DNA of 64,000 nt from Clostridium merdae (GCF_900176635.1 NZ_FXLN01000003.1:372001-436000), one strand, 5' to 3'. Shown: positions 52,903 through 61,198, counted from the first letter of the stretch. A program made the numbers and translations. Notes: generated from the sequence alone by a model not told the origin.

Positions 52903-53498
52903 ATGTATGTAAAAAAAGCATTTGGGTATGTATTGCCACAGGATTATGTTTCAGGTTTTTTCAAAGGACTTCTAGATACTTACGCCCCGCCTACAATCCA
53001 AAGTAATACTTGGAAGCATTGGGTAACTAAACCTGATGAAAAAAGATGTATACCCTGTGAAAATATGCACGGTAAAATATTCGATATGAATGATACCCCC
53101 TTACTGGAGCCACCATTACACAGGAACTGCCGCTGCACCATTCAAGCAATGCAAGCTGTATTAGCTGGATACGGAACAAAGGATGGAGAAAACGGGGCAG
53201 ATTGGTGGGTGAAAAATTTTGGGCATTTACCAAGCTACTACATTTCAAAAAAAACACCTTACATTTAGGTTGGAGACTCGGGAGATCCCCTGCTAAATTT
53301 GCACCAGGAAAAATGATTGGAGGGGGAATTTATTCTAATCGCAATGGTCACTTACCACAAGCTCCCGGTCGTATCTGGTGGGAAGCCGATATTAATTATT
53401 ATAGCGGTAGACGAAACATGCACCGCTTGCTCTGGTCAAACGACGGTCTACTGTTTGTTACCTACGACCACTATGAAACTTTTTTTGAGATTATTTAA
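52903..53498 (+). pseudogene. Barnase-type ribonuclease toxin, split by a -1 frame change at A8
   Basis: Two frames together encode about 198 residues. The first (52903-53268) holds a small phage-head-morphogenesis (MuF/gp7)-like part with PDEKRCIPCENMHGKIF and PLHRNCRCTIQ, then the start of barnase: ADWWVKNFGHLPSYYISKK, whose Lys matches barnase Lys27. The rest lies one frame back from an A8 run at 53247-53254: LGWRLGRSPAKFAPGKMIGG, then WWEADINYYSGRRNMHR and YDHYETF, with Glu73, Arg83, Arg87 and His102 equivalents. One extra A would join the frames, and A-AAA-AAA is also a -1 slippage site. All catalytic residues are kept, so decay is not advanced. GAGAGGTGAG precedes the ATG. Confidence 0.82.
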
Positions 53499-53512
53499 AG
53501 GAGGATTTATTC

Positions 53513-53806
53513 ATGAGCGAGAAAAAAGCAATTGTACTAGACCTAACCGGCTGTAAATATTTGGACGAGCTGCATGAACGGATTCGCATCGCATTTGATT
53601 TCCCCGAGTGGTACGGCAAAAACTGGAGTGCTTTCTGGGATTTCCTTAGGACTGAATGTGATGCAGAAATGGTTGAAATTGTTGGGGAATATACTCTATC
53701 AAAAGAATTTGAACCACATATACAGAAAATGCATGAGATACTACAAAGAAATAAAATGGAATGCCAAGAGTTCGGGTGGCATTTTGATTATAAAATTATC
53801 AGTTAA
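53513..53806 (+). CDS. Barstar-family immunity protein, copy 1
   Basis: 97-residue barstar-like inhibitor directly behind the toxin (14 bases), with AAAGGAGG upstream. Motif FPEWYGKNWSAFWDFL matches barstar LPEYYGENLDALWDCL. Relative to barstar, Asp35 is Ser, Asp39 is kept, and Glu76 appears to be Arg (ILQRNKM). It is the most divergent copy at the toxin-facing residues although it is the one next to the toxin. Confidence 0.9.
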   Translation: MSEKKAIVLDLTGCKYLDELHERIRIAFDFPEWYGKNWSAFWDFLRTECDAEMVEIVGEYTLSKEFEPHIQKMHEILQRNKMECQEFGWHFDYKIIS

Positions 53807-53864
53807 TTTACCATTGATTTTTCTAATTATAACGTTCTTATTATTGAAAGAGGAGGATGTATTC

Positions 53865-54158
53865 ATGAGCGAGAAAAAAACTATTGTACTAGATCTAACC
53901 GGCTGCAAAAATTTATGGGAGCTGCACGAACGGATTCGCATCGCTTTTGATTTCCCGGAGTGGTACGGAAAAAACTGGGATGCCTTTTGGGATCTTATGT
54001 GGAGTGATTGTGAAGCAGAAATGGTTGAAATTGTTGGAGAAAATACAGTGCAAGAAGAATTTTTACCAGAATTCGAATTAATGCACACTGTTTTATCAGA
54101 TGTTAAAAAAGAACGGAAAGAATTCGGTTGGAGTTTTGATTATAAAATTATTAGCTAA
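53865..54158 (+). CDS. Barstar-family immunity protein, copy 2
   Basis: 97 residues starting MSEKKTIVLDLTGCKN after GAGGAGG. FPEWYGKNWDAFWDLM keeps Asp35 and Asp39 equivalents; position 76 is Asp (VLSDVKK). Starts 352 bases after copy 1 and exactly 349 before copy 3. A long upstream extension of the frame overlaps copy 1 and is not used. Confidence 0.9.
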   Translation: MSEKKTIVLDLTGCKNLWELHERIRIAFDFPEWYGKNWDAFWDLMWSDCEAEMVEIVGENTVQEEFLPEFELMHTVLSDVKKERKEFGWSFDYKIIS

Positions 54159-54213
54159 TTATTAAAAGTCCATCTGTCAATTACGTTATTTTGAATTTAA
54201 GAGGTGGTTTTTT

Positions 54214-54507
54214 GTGAATGAAAACAAAACAATTGTACTAGATTTAACTGACTGTAAAAATTTATGGGAACTGCACGAACGGATTCGAGTCGCGTTTGAT
54301 TTTCCCGAGTGGTACGGCAAAAACTGGGATGCTTTCTGGGATCTTCTTTGGAGTGATTGTGAAGCGGAGATGGTTGAAATTATGGGAGAACATACCCTAT
54401 CAAAAGAATTTTCATCTGAGATAAAAATCATGCATGAAGTATTGCAAGAAGGTAAAATCGAAAGTAAAAAGTATGGAGGGAATTTTGACTATAAAATCAT
54501 TAGCTAA
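54214..54507 (+). CDS. Barstar-family immunity protein, copy 3
   Basis: 97 residues with a GTG start after AGAGGTGG. Asp35, Asp39 (NWDAFWDLL) and Glu at position 76 (VLQEGKI) are all present, so this copy has the full classical barnase-binding acidic set. Spacer sequence before it is repeated before copies 4 and 5. Confidence 0.9.
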   Translation: MNENKTIVLDLTDCKNLWELHERIRVAFDFPEWYGKNWDAFWDLLWSDCEAEMVEIMGEHTLSKEFSSEIKIMHEVLQEGKIESKKYGGNFDYKIIS

Positions 54508-54562
54508 CTATTAATACTCCATCTGTCTATTACGTTATTTGGATTTTAAGAGGTGGTTTTTT

Positions 54563-54856
54563 GTGAATGAAAACAACACAATTGTACTAGATTTAACTGA
54601 CTGTAAAAATTTATGGGAACTGCACGAACGGATTCGAGTCGCGTTTGATTTTCCCGAGTGGTACGGCAAAAACTGGGATGCTTTTTGGGATCTTATGTGC
54701 ACTGAATCCGATGCAGAAATAGTCGAAGTTGTAGGTGAGAATACATTACACAAAGAGTTTTCACCTGAATTAGAATTAATGCACACTGTTTTATCGGATC
54801 TCAAAATTGAAAATGCGAAATACGGTTGGAGTTTTGATTATAAAATTATTAGCTAA
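54563..54856 (+). CDS. Barstar-family immunity protein, copy 4
   Basis: 97 residues, GTG start exactly 349 bases after that of copy 3. N-terminal half nearly identical to copy 3, C-terminal half like copy 5 (LMCTESDAEIVEVVGE). Asp35, Asp39 and Asp at position 76. A mosaic of its neighbours, as expected from unequal crossing-over. Confidence 0.9.
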   Translation: MNENNTIVLDLTDCKNLWELHERIRVAFDFPEWYGKNWDAFWDLMCTESDAEIVEVVGENTLHKEFSPELELMHTVLSDLKIENAKYGWSFDYKIIS

Positions 54857-54911
54857 TTATTAAAAGTCCATCTGTGAATTACGTTATTTTGATTTTAAGA
54901 GGTGGTTTCTT

Positions 54912-55205
54912 GTGAATGAAAACAAAACAATTGTACTAGATTTAACTGACTGCAAAAATTTATGGGAACTGCACGAACGGATTCGAGTCGCGTTTGATTT
55001 TCCCGAGTGGTACGGCAAAAACTGGGAAGCTTTTTGGGATCTTATGTGCACTGAATCCGATGCAGAAATAGTCGAAGTTATAGGTGAGTATACATTACAC
55101 GAAGAGTTTTTACCTGAATTAGAATTAATGCACACTGTTTTATCGGATCTCAAAATTGAAAATGCGAAATACGGTTGGAGTTTTGATTATAGAATCATCA
55201 GCTAA
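54912..55205 (+). CDS. Barstar-family immunity protein, copy 5
   Basis: 97 residues, GTG start exactly 349 bases after copy 4. The Asp35 equivalent is Glu (NWEAFWDLM); Asp39 kept; position 76 Asp. Closely related to copy 4. Last gene of the array; no clear terminator until 55326. Confidence 0.9.
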   Translation: MNENKTIVLDLTDCKNLWELHERIRVAFDFPEWYGKNWEAFWDLMCTESDAEIVEVIGEYTLHEEFLPELELMHTVLSDLKIENAKYGWSFDYRIIS

Positions 55206-55325
55206 AGCTGCATATATTTTTAAGTACCTAAAATAAAAATAGTATGGTTTATTTCAACTTTCCATTTTACTTTACAAACAGATTGCGTTTAAAATTGTTC
55301 AAAGCGTATTCTTTATATATAAATA

Positions 55326-55358
55326 AAAAGCAAGAGCATAATTGCTCTTGCTTTTTTT
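55326..55358. terminator. Terminator between barstar array and tRNA genes
   Basis: GCAAGAGC-ATAATT-GCTCTTGC with A-run before and T-run after; usable for both the plus-strand barstar genes and the minus-strand tRNA transcript. Confidence 0.85.
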
Positions 55359-55442
55359 GGTGGAGGAGGGTGGATTCGAACCACCGAAACGAAACGTAAC
55401 AGATTTACAGTCTGCCCCCTTTGGCCACTCGGGAACTCCTCC
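55358..55442 (-). tRNA. tRNA-Tyr (GTA)
   Basis: 85-base class II tRNA with encoded CCA. Acceptor GGAGGAG/CTCCTCC, anticodon loop CTGTAAATC with anticodon GTA, a long variable arm and T-arm GGTTCGAATCC. Confidence 0.93.
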
Positions 55443-55503
55443 ATATTTAACTTTCAAAAACAAGTCGCGGTAACTTGTCCGCTCTTGCTGAAACGCCGAA
55501 GCG

Positions 55504-55579
55504 TGGAGCTGGTGGACGGACTTGAACCCCCGACCTGCTGATTACAAATCAGCTGCTCTACCAACTGAGCTACACCAGC
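55504..55579 (-). tRNA. tRNA-Thr (TGT)
   Basis: 76-base tRNA with encoded CCA. Acceptor GCTGGTG/CACCAGC, D-arm GCTCAGTTGGTAGAGC, anticodon loop ATTTGTAAT with anticodon TGT, T-arm GGGGGTTCAAGTCC. It precedes the tRNA-Tyr in the same transcript. Confidence 0.94.
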
Positions 55580-55703
55580 ATGACTCAAAATTGAGCGCTT
55601 GAATAATATATCATTTTTATTAGATTTTGTCAATACAATTTCTGCAAAAAGTACGAAAAGAAGATCGAATTCCTATCTCTTTGCCGAATCCACACAATCC
55701 CTG

Positions 55704-55741
55704 AAAGAAAAACCAAGCCGTATCCCTACTTCGGCTTGGTT
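55704..55741 (-). terminator. Terminator overlapping the end of the 58-residue gene
   Basis: AACCAAGCCG/CGGCTTGGTT stem, 11-base loop containing the stop codon, minus-strand TTTTTC tail. The last codons (Thr-Lys-Pro-Lys) form one arm. Confidence 0.75.
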
Positions 55742-55902
55742 TCTTTCTGATTTTCCAATGCGCTGTCCATCAAACTTAAAAGCTCAATTTCGCTGCGAAA
55801 CGCGCTTTCTTTCTCGCCCTCCAGCCAGTGCAGGTTGCCCTGCCAGGTAGAGGCTTTGCGGTACAGCACATCGACAACAAACGTTGCCTTATCCTCATTC
55901 AT
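55726..55902 (-). CDS. Small conserved-looking protein, 58 residues
   Basis: ATG with GGGAGAG upstream; product starts MNEDKATFVVDVLYRKASTWQG and continues NLHWLEGEKESAFRSEIELL. Pattern of a short beta-strand, WQGxLxWLEG and an amphipathic helix recalls small Clostridia proteins of unknown function. A terminator overlaps its stop, which supports it being a real transcript end. No known role. Confidence 0.65.
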   Translation of the reverse strand: MNEDKATFVVDVLYRKASTWQGNLHWLEGEKESAFRSEIELLSLMDSALENQKETKPK

Positions 55903-55988
55903 ATTCTATTCTCTCCCGTTTTGCTCCCCTATTGAGAGCCCTATTCTACCTGCAATCATATAGAATTGTACCCGGTTTGTCAAATACA

Positions 55989-56468
55989 TTATTTGCACAA
56001 GCTTGCAGTAGTGGCACCAATCAGCGCAATTAAATCTGCCGGAGCCAGCTCCACCTGCGTGCCAATTTTACCGCCGCTTACGATGATGGCAGGCAGCGCC
56101 ATACAGGATTCGTCTATAACCGTGCGAAACTGCTTTTTCATGCCGATTGGGGAGCAGCCACCACGTATATAACCGGTAATGGCATTGATTTCATTCACAT
56201 GAATCATCTCCACCGATTTTTCAGACACTGACTGTGCGGCGGCCTTTAAGTCAAGCTCCTGCTCAACCGGAATGACAAATACATAGAAGCTTTTACTTGC
56301 GCCACGTGTCACCAAGGTTTTAAACACCTGCTCCACCGGTTGATTCAGCTTATGTGCCACAGATACGCCATCAATGAGCCCGTCCTCATGCGAGTAGAAA
56401 TAGAATTGATACGCAATTTTTTCTTTATCTAAAATGCGCATCACATTTGTTTTATGTTCCTTTGCCAC
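55989..56468 (-). CDS. ybaK: Cys-tRNA(Pro)/Cys-tRNA(Cys) deacylase, YbaK type
   Basis: 159 residues, YbaK/EbsC family, a free-standing editing enzyme that hydrolyses mischarged Cys-tRNA(Pro). Motifs: DGVSVAHKLNQPVEQVFKTL with the conserved Lys, GYIRGGCSPIGMKK and GTQVELAPADLIAL. It lies downstream of cysS on the same strand. Confidence 0.93.
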   Translation of the reverse strand: MAKEHKTNVMRILDKEKIAYQFYFYSHEDGLIDGVSVAHKLNQPVEQVFKTLVTRGASKSFYVFVIPVEQELDLKAAAQSVSEKSVEMIHVNEINAITGYIRGGCSPIGMKKQFRTVIDESCMALPAIIVSGGKIGTQVELAPADLIALIGATTASLCK

Positions 56469-56518
56469 TGTTTTACTCTTCCCTTCTTATCCAAGTAAAA
56501 TCTGTATTATTACGGAAA

Positions 56519-56544
56519 CGGACAGCCGTTATAACGGCTGTCCG
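56519..56544 (-). terminator. Hairpin between cysS and ybaK
   Basis: Perfect GGACAGCCGTT/AACGGCTGTCC arms, but the following minus-strand sequence is CGTTTCCG, so termination would be weak. Confidence 0.45.
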
Positions 56545-56561
56545 CACTGCGAAAGGCAGAA

Positions 56562-57965
56562 TTATTCTACAATTTTCCACTTAATTCCTTGGGGAGTATC
56601 TTCCAAAACAACGTGTCGCGCTTTGAGTTCATCTCGAATACGGTCAGCGGTTGCCCAATCCTTTGCCTGGCGAGCATCATTGCGCTGCTGAATCAACGCT
56701 TCAATTTCCTCATCAAGAGACTGGTCGTTTCTCTGGTATAAAAGTCCCAATACATCTGCAAGCTGCTCATACAAAGCCAATGCGGCATTGTAAAGCTCTT
56801 TGCTCTTCTCACCGGGAATTAAGTTGGTATTGATTTCACGCGCAAGGTCAAACAAGACCGAAATCGCATCTGCTGTGTTCAGGTCATCGTCCATGGCGGT
56901 GATAAAACGCTGGCGGAATGAATCGAGCGCATCTACCTGCTCCTGCTCACCATCCTTTAAGCCTTCAGGGGCATTATCACGTGCAAAGATGAGGTTATCT
57001 CGGCAATTATAAAGGCGGTCTAACGCCGCTTTGCACTGCTCAATGATTTCAACGCTATAATTAATGGGACTGCGATACTGTGACGAAACCATCAAGAAGC
57101 GAATCGGTTCGTAGCCATACACGTTTGCAACCTCACGAACGGTAAAGAAGTTGTTGAGGGATTTGCTCATCTTATGGTTATCTACATTAATATAGCCGTT
57201 GTGCATCCAGTAATGGGCAAATGGAACGCCGTTGCAGCATTCGCTTTGGGCAATCTCATTTTCATGGTGAGGGAAAATTAAATCCTGCCCACCGCAGTGA
57301 ATGTCGATTGTCTCACCCAAAAAGTGACGCGCCATTGCTGAGCATTCAATATGCCAGCCGGGGCGGCCTTTGCCCCAAGGGGAATCCCAGCTGGGTTCGC
57401 CGGGCTTTGCGGACTTCCAGACAGCAAAATCCATGGCATCTTCTTTTACTTCATCCACGCTGATGCGCGCGCCAGCCTGCAAATCATCCAGAGGCTGGTG
57501 AGAAAGCTTACCGTATTCCTCAAATTTCTTTGTACGGAAGTAAACATCCCCGTTACCCGCGGCATAGGCATACCCTTTTTCCACAAGACTTTGAATAATC
57601 TGGAGAATATCTTCCATGCTTTCCGTCGCCAAAGGGTGCACCGTTGCAGGGCGCACATTCAGGCCGCTTGCATCGGTATTGTACTCCTCAATGTATTTGC
57701 GGGAGACCGTTAAATAATCGGAGCCTTCTTCGTTTGCTTTACGAATAATTTTATCGTCAATATCCGTAAAATTTTGAACAAAGGTAACCTTTAGGCCACG
57801 GTATTCCATATAACGGCGCAAAATATCAAACACACAAATAGGTCTGGCATTGCCGATATGAATAAAGTTGTATACGGTGGGGCCGCAGGCGTAAATTTTT
57901 GCTTCTCCCTCTTTTATGGGGATAAACTCTTCCTTTTGTCTTGTTAATGTATTGTATATTTTCAT
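56562..57965 (-). CDS. cysS: Cysteinyl-tRNA synthetase
   Basis: 467 residues from the ATG giving MKIYNTLTRQKEEF after GTAGGAGG; the frame runs ten codons back. Class I synthetase motifs: ACGPTVYNFIHIGNARP (HIGH-like HIGN), zinc ligands in CGPT, HIECSAM and HCGGQDLIFPHHENE, and KMSKSLNNFF. Charges tRNA-Cys. It is second in the T-box-controlled cysE-cysS unit. Confidence 0.97.
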   Translation of the reverse strand: MKIYNTLTRQKEEFIPIKEGEAKIYACGPTVYNFIHIGNARPICVFDILRRYMEYRGLKVTFVQNFTDIDDKIIRKANEEGSDYLTVSRKYIEEYNTDASGLNVRPATVHPLATESMEDILQIIQSLVEKGYAYAAGNGDVYFRTKKFEEYGKLSHQPLDDLQAGARISVDEVKEDAMDFAVWKSAKPGEPSWDSPWGKGRPGWHIECSAMARHFLGETIDIHCGGQDLIFPHHENEIAQSECCNGVPFAHYWMHNGYINVDNHKMSKSLNNFFTVREVANVYGYEPIRFLMVSSQYRSPINYSVEIIEQCKAALDRLYNCRDNLIFARDNAPEGLKDGEQEQVDALDSFRQRFITAMDDDLNTADAISVLFDLAREINTNLIPGEKSKELYNAALALYEQLADVLGLLYQRNDQSLDEEIEALIQQRNDARQAKDWATADRIRDELKARHVVLEDTPQGIKWKIVE

Positions 57966-58034
57966 AGAAAACCTCCTACGCTGTTGCGCCGTCATTCTAT
58001 TTTTATCTTAGTCTTTCTCAGACTTTTTCATTCA

Positions 58035-58706
58035 TCATTTCTTTTTGAAACATTCTTTTTGGCAGGCTTCCATACGATTCAGCAGTTGTACCAGCTGTGC
58101 ACTCATAGCCGTGCAGGCATCCTGCAAATCTGCCATCTCCTGCTGAACGGGGTCTGACACATGAATCTGATCCAAATCGTAGGGCTTCTCTCCGTTAATT
58201 CGGGCAACTTTGGCGGGAACACCTACTGCGGTTGCCCCCTCAGGCACTTCGCTGAGTACCACCGCACCGGCGGCAACACGCGCGTTATCTCCCACCTTAA
58301 ACGGCCCAAGTATTTTTGCGCCGGAGCCAACCATTACATTATTACCTAGGGTTGGGTGGCGTTTTCCGTGGTCTTTTCCCGTACCACCTAACGTAACCCC
58401 TTGGTACAGTGTGCAGTAGTCGCCAATTTCGGCCGTTTCACCGATGACTACGCCCATACCATGGTCTATAAATAAGCCTTTGCCGATTGTTGCGGCAGGG
58501 TGAATCTCTACCCCGGTTTTATGACGGGCACGCTGAGAAATATATCTGGCAATCAGCTTCATATTATGGCGATAAAACCAATTCGCTTTTCGATAGGAAC
58601 GCACAGCCCGAAAGCCCGAATACAGCAAGTAAACCTCTAACCGAGATCTTGCCGCAGGGTCACGTTCCAAAATCGAATCCAGCTCCGCTTTTAAATTTTT
58701 AAACAT
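58035..58706 (-). CDS. cysE: Serine O-acetyltransferase
   Basis: 223 residues from the ATG giving MFKNLKAELDSILERDP after GGAGGAG. Left-handed beta-helix acyltransferase with hexapeptide repeats (GVEIHPAATIGKGLFIDHG, VVIGETAEIGDYCTLYQGVT). It makes O-acetylserine for cysteine synthesis. Short N-terminal form typical of Firmicutes. Controlled by the upstream T-box. Confidence 0.95.
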   Translation of the reverse strand: MFKNLKAELDSILERDPAARSRLEVYLLYSGFRAVRSYRKANWFYRHNMKLIARYISQRARHKTGVEIHPAATIGKGLFIDHGMGVVIGETAEIGDYCTLYQGVTLGGTGKDHGKRHPTLGNNVMVGSGAKILGPFKVGDNARVAAGAVVLSEVPEGATAVGVPAKVARINGEKPYDLDQIHVSDPVQQEMADLQDACTAMSAQLVQLLNRMEACQKECFKKK

Positions 58707-58760
58707 ACCCGACTCCTCCATTATGGCATTACAATTTGGTAAAAGCAATAAAAGGGCAAT

Positions 58761-59054
58761 AAAAAAACCTCTCGTCCCTCAATAGGGACGGAGGCGGCAT
58801 CCGCGGTTCCACTCCGTTTTATCACTTAGCGGCGGGTAACGGCGCCGTGCCGAACAGAGATACTCAGTGCACTTTCGTGCCTGTTCCCCCTGCCTGCTCT
58901 CCGTTTTACGGAACACGGGCGCATTTTCCTCCGAACTCCCCGCAAAAAGCGCTTACAGCCGGTGGCGCTTTCTCTCTGGTGCGTTTGTTCCGGGTACTTC
59001 TCCCGTTTGCAGCATTTGAATACTATTGTATGCAACTTTGTCAAATTGTTGCCA
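58761..59054 (-). ncRNA. T-box riboswitch, cysteine-type, upstream of cysE-cysS
   Basis: Minus-strand leader with the T-box sequence GGAGTGGAACCGCGG (58801-58815) and a terminator CCTCCGTCCC/GGGACGAGAGG with T7 tail at 58761-58794. Stem I base CGGAACA pairs with TGTTCCG, and the 3' side of its internal loop reads GAAAATGCGCC, offering TGC as a cysteine specifier codon. Uncharged tRNA-Cys would favour read-through into cysE and cysS. Confidence 0.9.
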
Positions 59055-59060
59055 TAAATC

Positions 59061-59089
59061 AGTATACAACAAAGCTCTCAGCTTGTAAA
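59061..59089 (-). promoter_or_regulatory. Sigma-A promoter of the T-box transcript
   Basis: On the minus strand TTTACA, 17 bases, TATACT, starting transcription just before the T-box stem I. Confidence 0.55.
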
Positions 59090-59250
59090 GAGCTGGTGAT
59101 TTTCCATTTTCTTTGGTTTAAATTTTCTATAAAGAAATATATCTTCTATTATTTTTGAATTTTGAATGATTTGCTCTCAATTACGATTTATTTGAGGATA
59201 AAAAATCATCAATTCTTGTTTTTACATATATGATTAGTATATTATTTAAT

Positions 59251-59283
59251 TCTGCTGGCGCAGGGCTTACCCCTCGTGCTAAG
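59251..59283 (+). repeat. Fragment of the hairpin-rich repeat
   Basis: TCTGCTGGCGCAGGGCTTAC and the following CCCTCGTGCT match the 5' part of the full copies. Isolated remnant some 50 bases before copy A. Confidence 0.75.
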
Positions 59284-59332
59284 GACTTTCACTTTTATTT
59301 GTTAATTCGTTGTTCTGTTGGTAAAAGAAGTG

Positions 59333-59592
59333 TTGCGCTTGGGCGCAAGGCTTCTGCTGGCACAGGGCTTTGCCCCTCGTGCCGGGGCGGGCACAACCTT
59401 TCACGAAAGGGTGAAAGGTTGCAAAGGCCCTTCTAGGGGAGAGTATCGATTCTCTCCCCTAGTACCCCTCTCAACGACCAAAGGCTCTGCCTTTGGAATC
59501 CGACTGAGCTCCAGCTCTGCATCTGCTTTCCGCACAGGAACAAGCCTTTGCGTGCAGATTGCAAGTAAGGTTTTGTCTTTCCGCCTGTAATA
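59333..59592 (+). repeat. Hairpin-rich repeat, copy A
   Basis: About 260 bases, non-coding. Order: GCGC-rich start, GC-rich block (GTGCCGGGGCGGGCAC), hairpin 1 AACCTTTCAC/GTGAAAGGTT (59395-59420), hairpin 2 CTAGGGGAGAG/CTCTCCCCTAG (59433-59462), hairpin 3 CCAAAGGC/GCCTTTGG (59478-59496), hairpin 4 CGCACAGG/CCTTTGCG. Arms of hairpins 1 and 2 differ from copy B on both sides in a matched way. Confidence 0.85.
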
Positions 59593-59623
59593 GTAGTAAA
59601 TAGAACAATGCGATGAACTATAT

Positions 59624-60397
59624 CTACGATTTAATAATTGGACTATTTTTTCTTTTGTGCCACTCTGCTAAATGAAACACAATACAAGCTAGCCCGCACA
59701 GAACTGCGCCTTCCATTAACGGAAAAGTATCTACACGCGCGACAAATTGCCATACCTCCGTACTCTCCAGCCAATCAGGACTTATATTAAACAATGTCTG
59801 AAAACAAGTGCTTAAAACAAGTTGAATGGAGCAAAGCAGAAAATAAGAGGATTTCTGCCACTTTGACTTTAACGAATTCCCATAAAGCAGTACGCATAAT
59901 AAAATCGTGGTGAAAAGCATGGTAATTCCAAGTGCCGTAATAAAAGCGTCTAAGAAAAAAAATTCGTTTAGCCGGAACATCCACCCAACACAAAAGGCTG
60001 TCGATAAAATCACCATACTCCAAAGGAAACGATACACCCATGGCTGTAACATGATTTTTAACAATTTAGGGAATTTACGTGGAAAGGAGCCACGTGTTAA
60101 ATAAATACACAACGCTGGGGCGATTAAAATATAGAGCTGCTTGAATTCTTCAGAGAAAACGGTCATCTCTACTTCATAAGGCAGCATCGCTCGAATCCCA
60201 GATAGCGCAAAAAAGACAAAAACAACCGGATAAAGTAGAATGATTGCTCCAAGAATTAAGAGTTTTTTTCGAGAAGAGAGTTTATAACGCTTTTTCTTCG
60301 CTAGTTTGTAACGTTTTTTCACTGGGGTAGTAGCTTGAATACTCAACTCATCTACTGGCACAATGATTTCCCTCCCATTTAAACAACTATCTTTCAA
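59624..60397 (-). CDS. Unknown membrane protein
   Basis: 257 residues: a Lys/Arg-rich cytosolic N-terminus (KKRYKLAKKKRYKLSSRKK) followed by about six hydrophobic segments (LLILGAIILLYPVVFVFFALSG, ILSTAFCVGWMF, ITMLFTTILLCVLLYG). I do not recognise a family. It stands alone between two copies of the dispersed repeat. The start codon of the longest frame (MKDSCLNGREI) has GGGAGGG before it. Confidence 0.65.
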   Translation of the reverse strand: MKDSCLNGREIIVPVDELSIQATTPVKKRYKLAKKKRYKLSSRKKLLILGAIILLYPVVFVFFALSGIRAMLPYEVEMTVFSEEFKQLYILIAPALCIYLTRGSFPRKFPKLLKIMLQPWVYRFLWSMVILSTAFCVGWMFRLNEFFFLDAFITALGITMLFTTILLCVLLYGNSLKSKWQKSSYFLLCSIQLVLSTCFQTLFNISPDWLESTEVWQFVARVDTFPLMEGAVLCGLACIVFHLAEWHKRKNSPIIKS

Positions 60398-60490
60398 TAT
60401 ATATTTATTATACCATACTATAATAATCTTTTCCTATATTTACTAATTCGAATAATAGCAATGGTCTGAATAATTATCTTGTAGATGTTT

Positions 60491-60592
60491 GCGCTACGGC
60501 GCAAGGTTTCTGCTGGCGCAGGGCTTTGCCCTCGTGCCATGTGCTATCTTTTTTTGATTTAGTAAAGGTCTTTGCTTTGTTTGGAAAGAAGA
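60491..60592 (+). repeat. Truncated repeat unit plus shared spacer, before copy B
   Basis: A partial 5' unit (60491-60538) joined to a spacer of about 54 bases (GTGCTATCTTTTTTTGATTT onward) that recurs almost unchanged at 61233-61287 before copy C. B and C therefore come from one longer duplicated unit. Confidence 0.8.
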
Positions 60593-60858
60593 ATTGCGCT
60601 AGGGCGCAAGATCTCTGCTGGCGCAGGGCTTGCCCCTCGTGCCGGGGCGGGCACCTACTTTCACGAAAGGGTGAAAGTAGGCAAAGGCCTTCCAAAGGGA
60701 GAGTATCGATTCTCTCCCTTTGGATTCCCTCTCAACGACCAAAGGCTCTGCCTTTGGAATCCGACTGAGCTCCCGCTCTGCATCTATTTTCCGCACAGGA
60801 ACAAGCCTGTGCGTTGCAGACTGCAAGTAAGGTTTTGTTTTAACGCCCGTAAAAGTAG
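60593..60858 (+). repeat. Hairpin-rich repeat, copy B
   Basis: Full copy. Hairpin 1 CCTACTTTCAC/GTGAAAGTAGG (60654-60681), hairpin 2 CCAAAGGGAGAG/CTCTCCCTTTGG (60692-60723), hairpin 3 CCAAAGGC/GCCTTTGG, hairpin 4 CGCACAGG/CCTGTGCG. Loop sequences are the same as in copy A while stems differ. Confidence 0.85.
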
Positions 60859-61198
60859 AAGTACCTTGCTACCTATCATGTCTTTGCGAGCGAACGAGAG
60901 CGCTCTAAAAATGACCGTCGACGGAAGATTGCAAACGGCTGATTATTTGTATTGGCAGAGGAGAGTGGGCATTTTTAATGGAGCGCCTTTACAGTAGATT
61001 CTGATTACTATCCCTGGGGGACGTTCCCCAAACGGATTCCAAAGGCAGAGCCTTTGGTGAGTCTTTCCGCCTTTTCTCCTCATCGAGAAAAGGCGAGCCT
61101 GCCCCGGCTTGAGGGGCGAACGAAAAGAAAGAAGAATCTTCCTACGGCGGAAGCCGCTATAAAAGCTTCTATTATAGATGATTTGTTATTTAAGTAGT
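60859..61198. other. Gene-free stretch between repeat copies
   Basis: Contains a further block related to hairpin 3 of the repeat (GGATTCCAAAGGCAGAGCC near 61034) and an inverted GGCGGAAAGAC-like piece, otherwise nothing recognised. No coding frame of quality. Confidence 0.5.
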
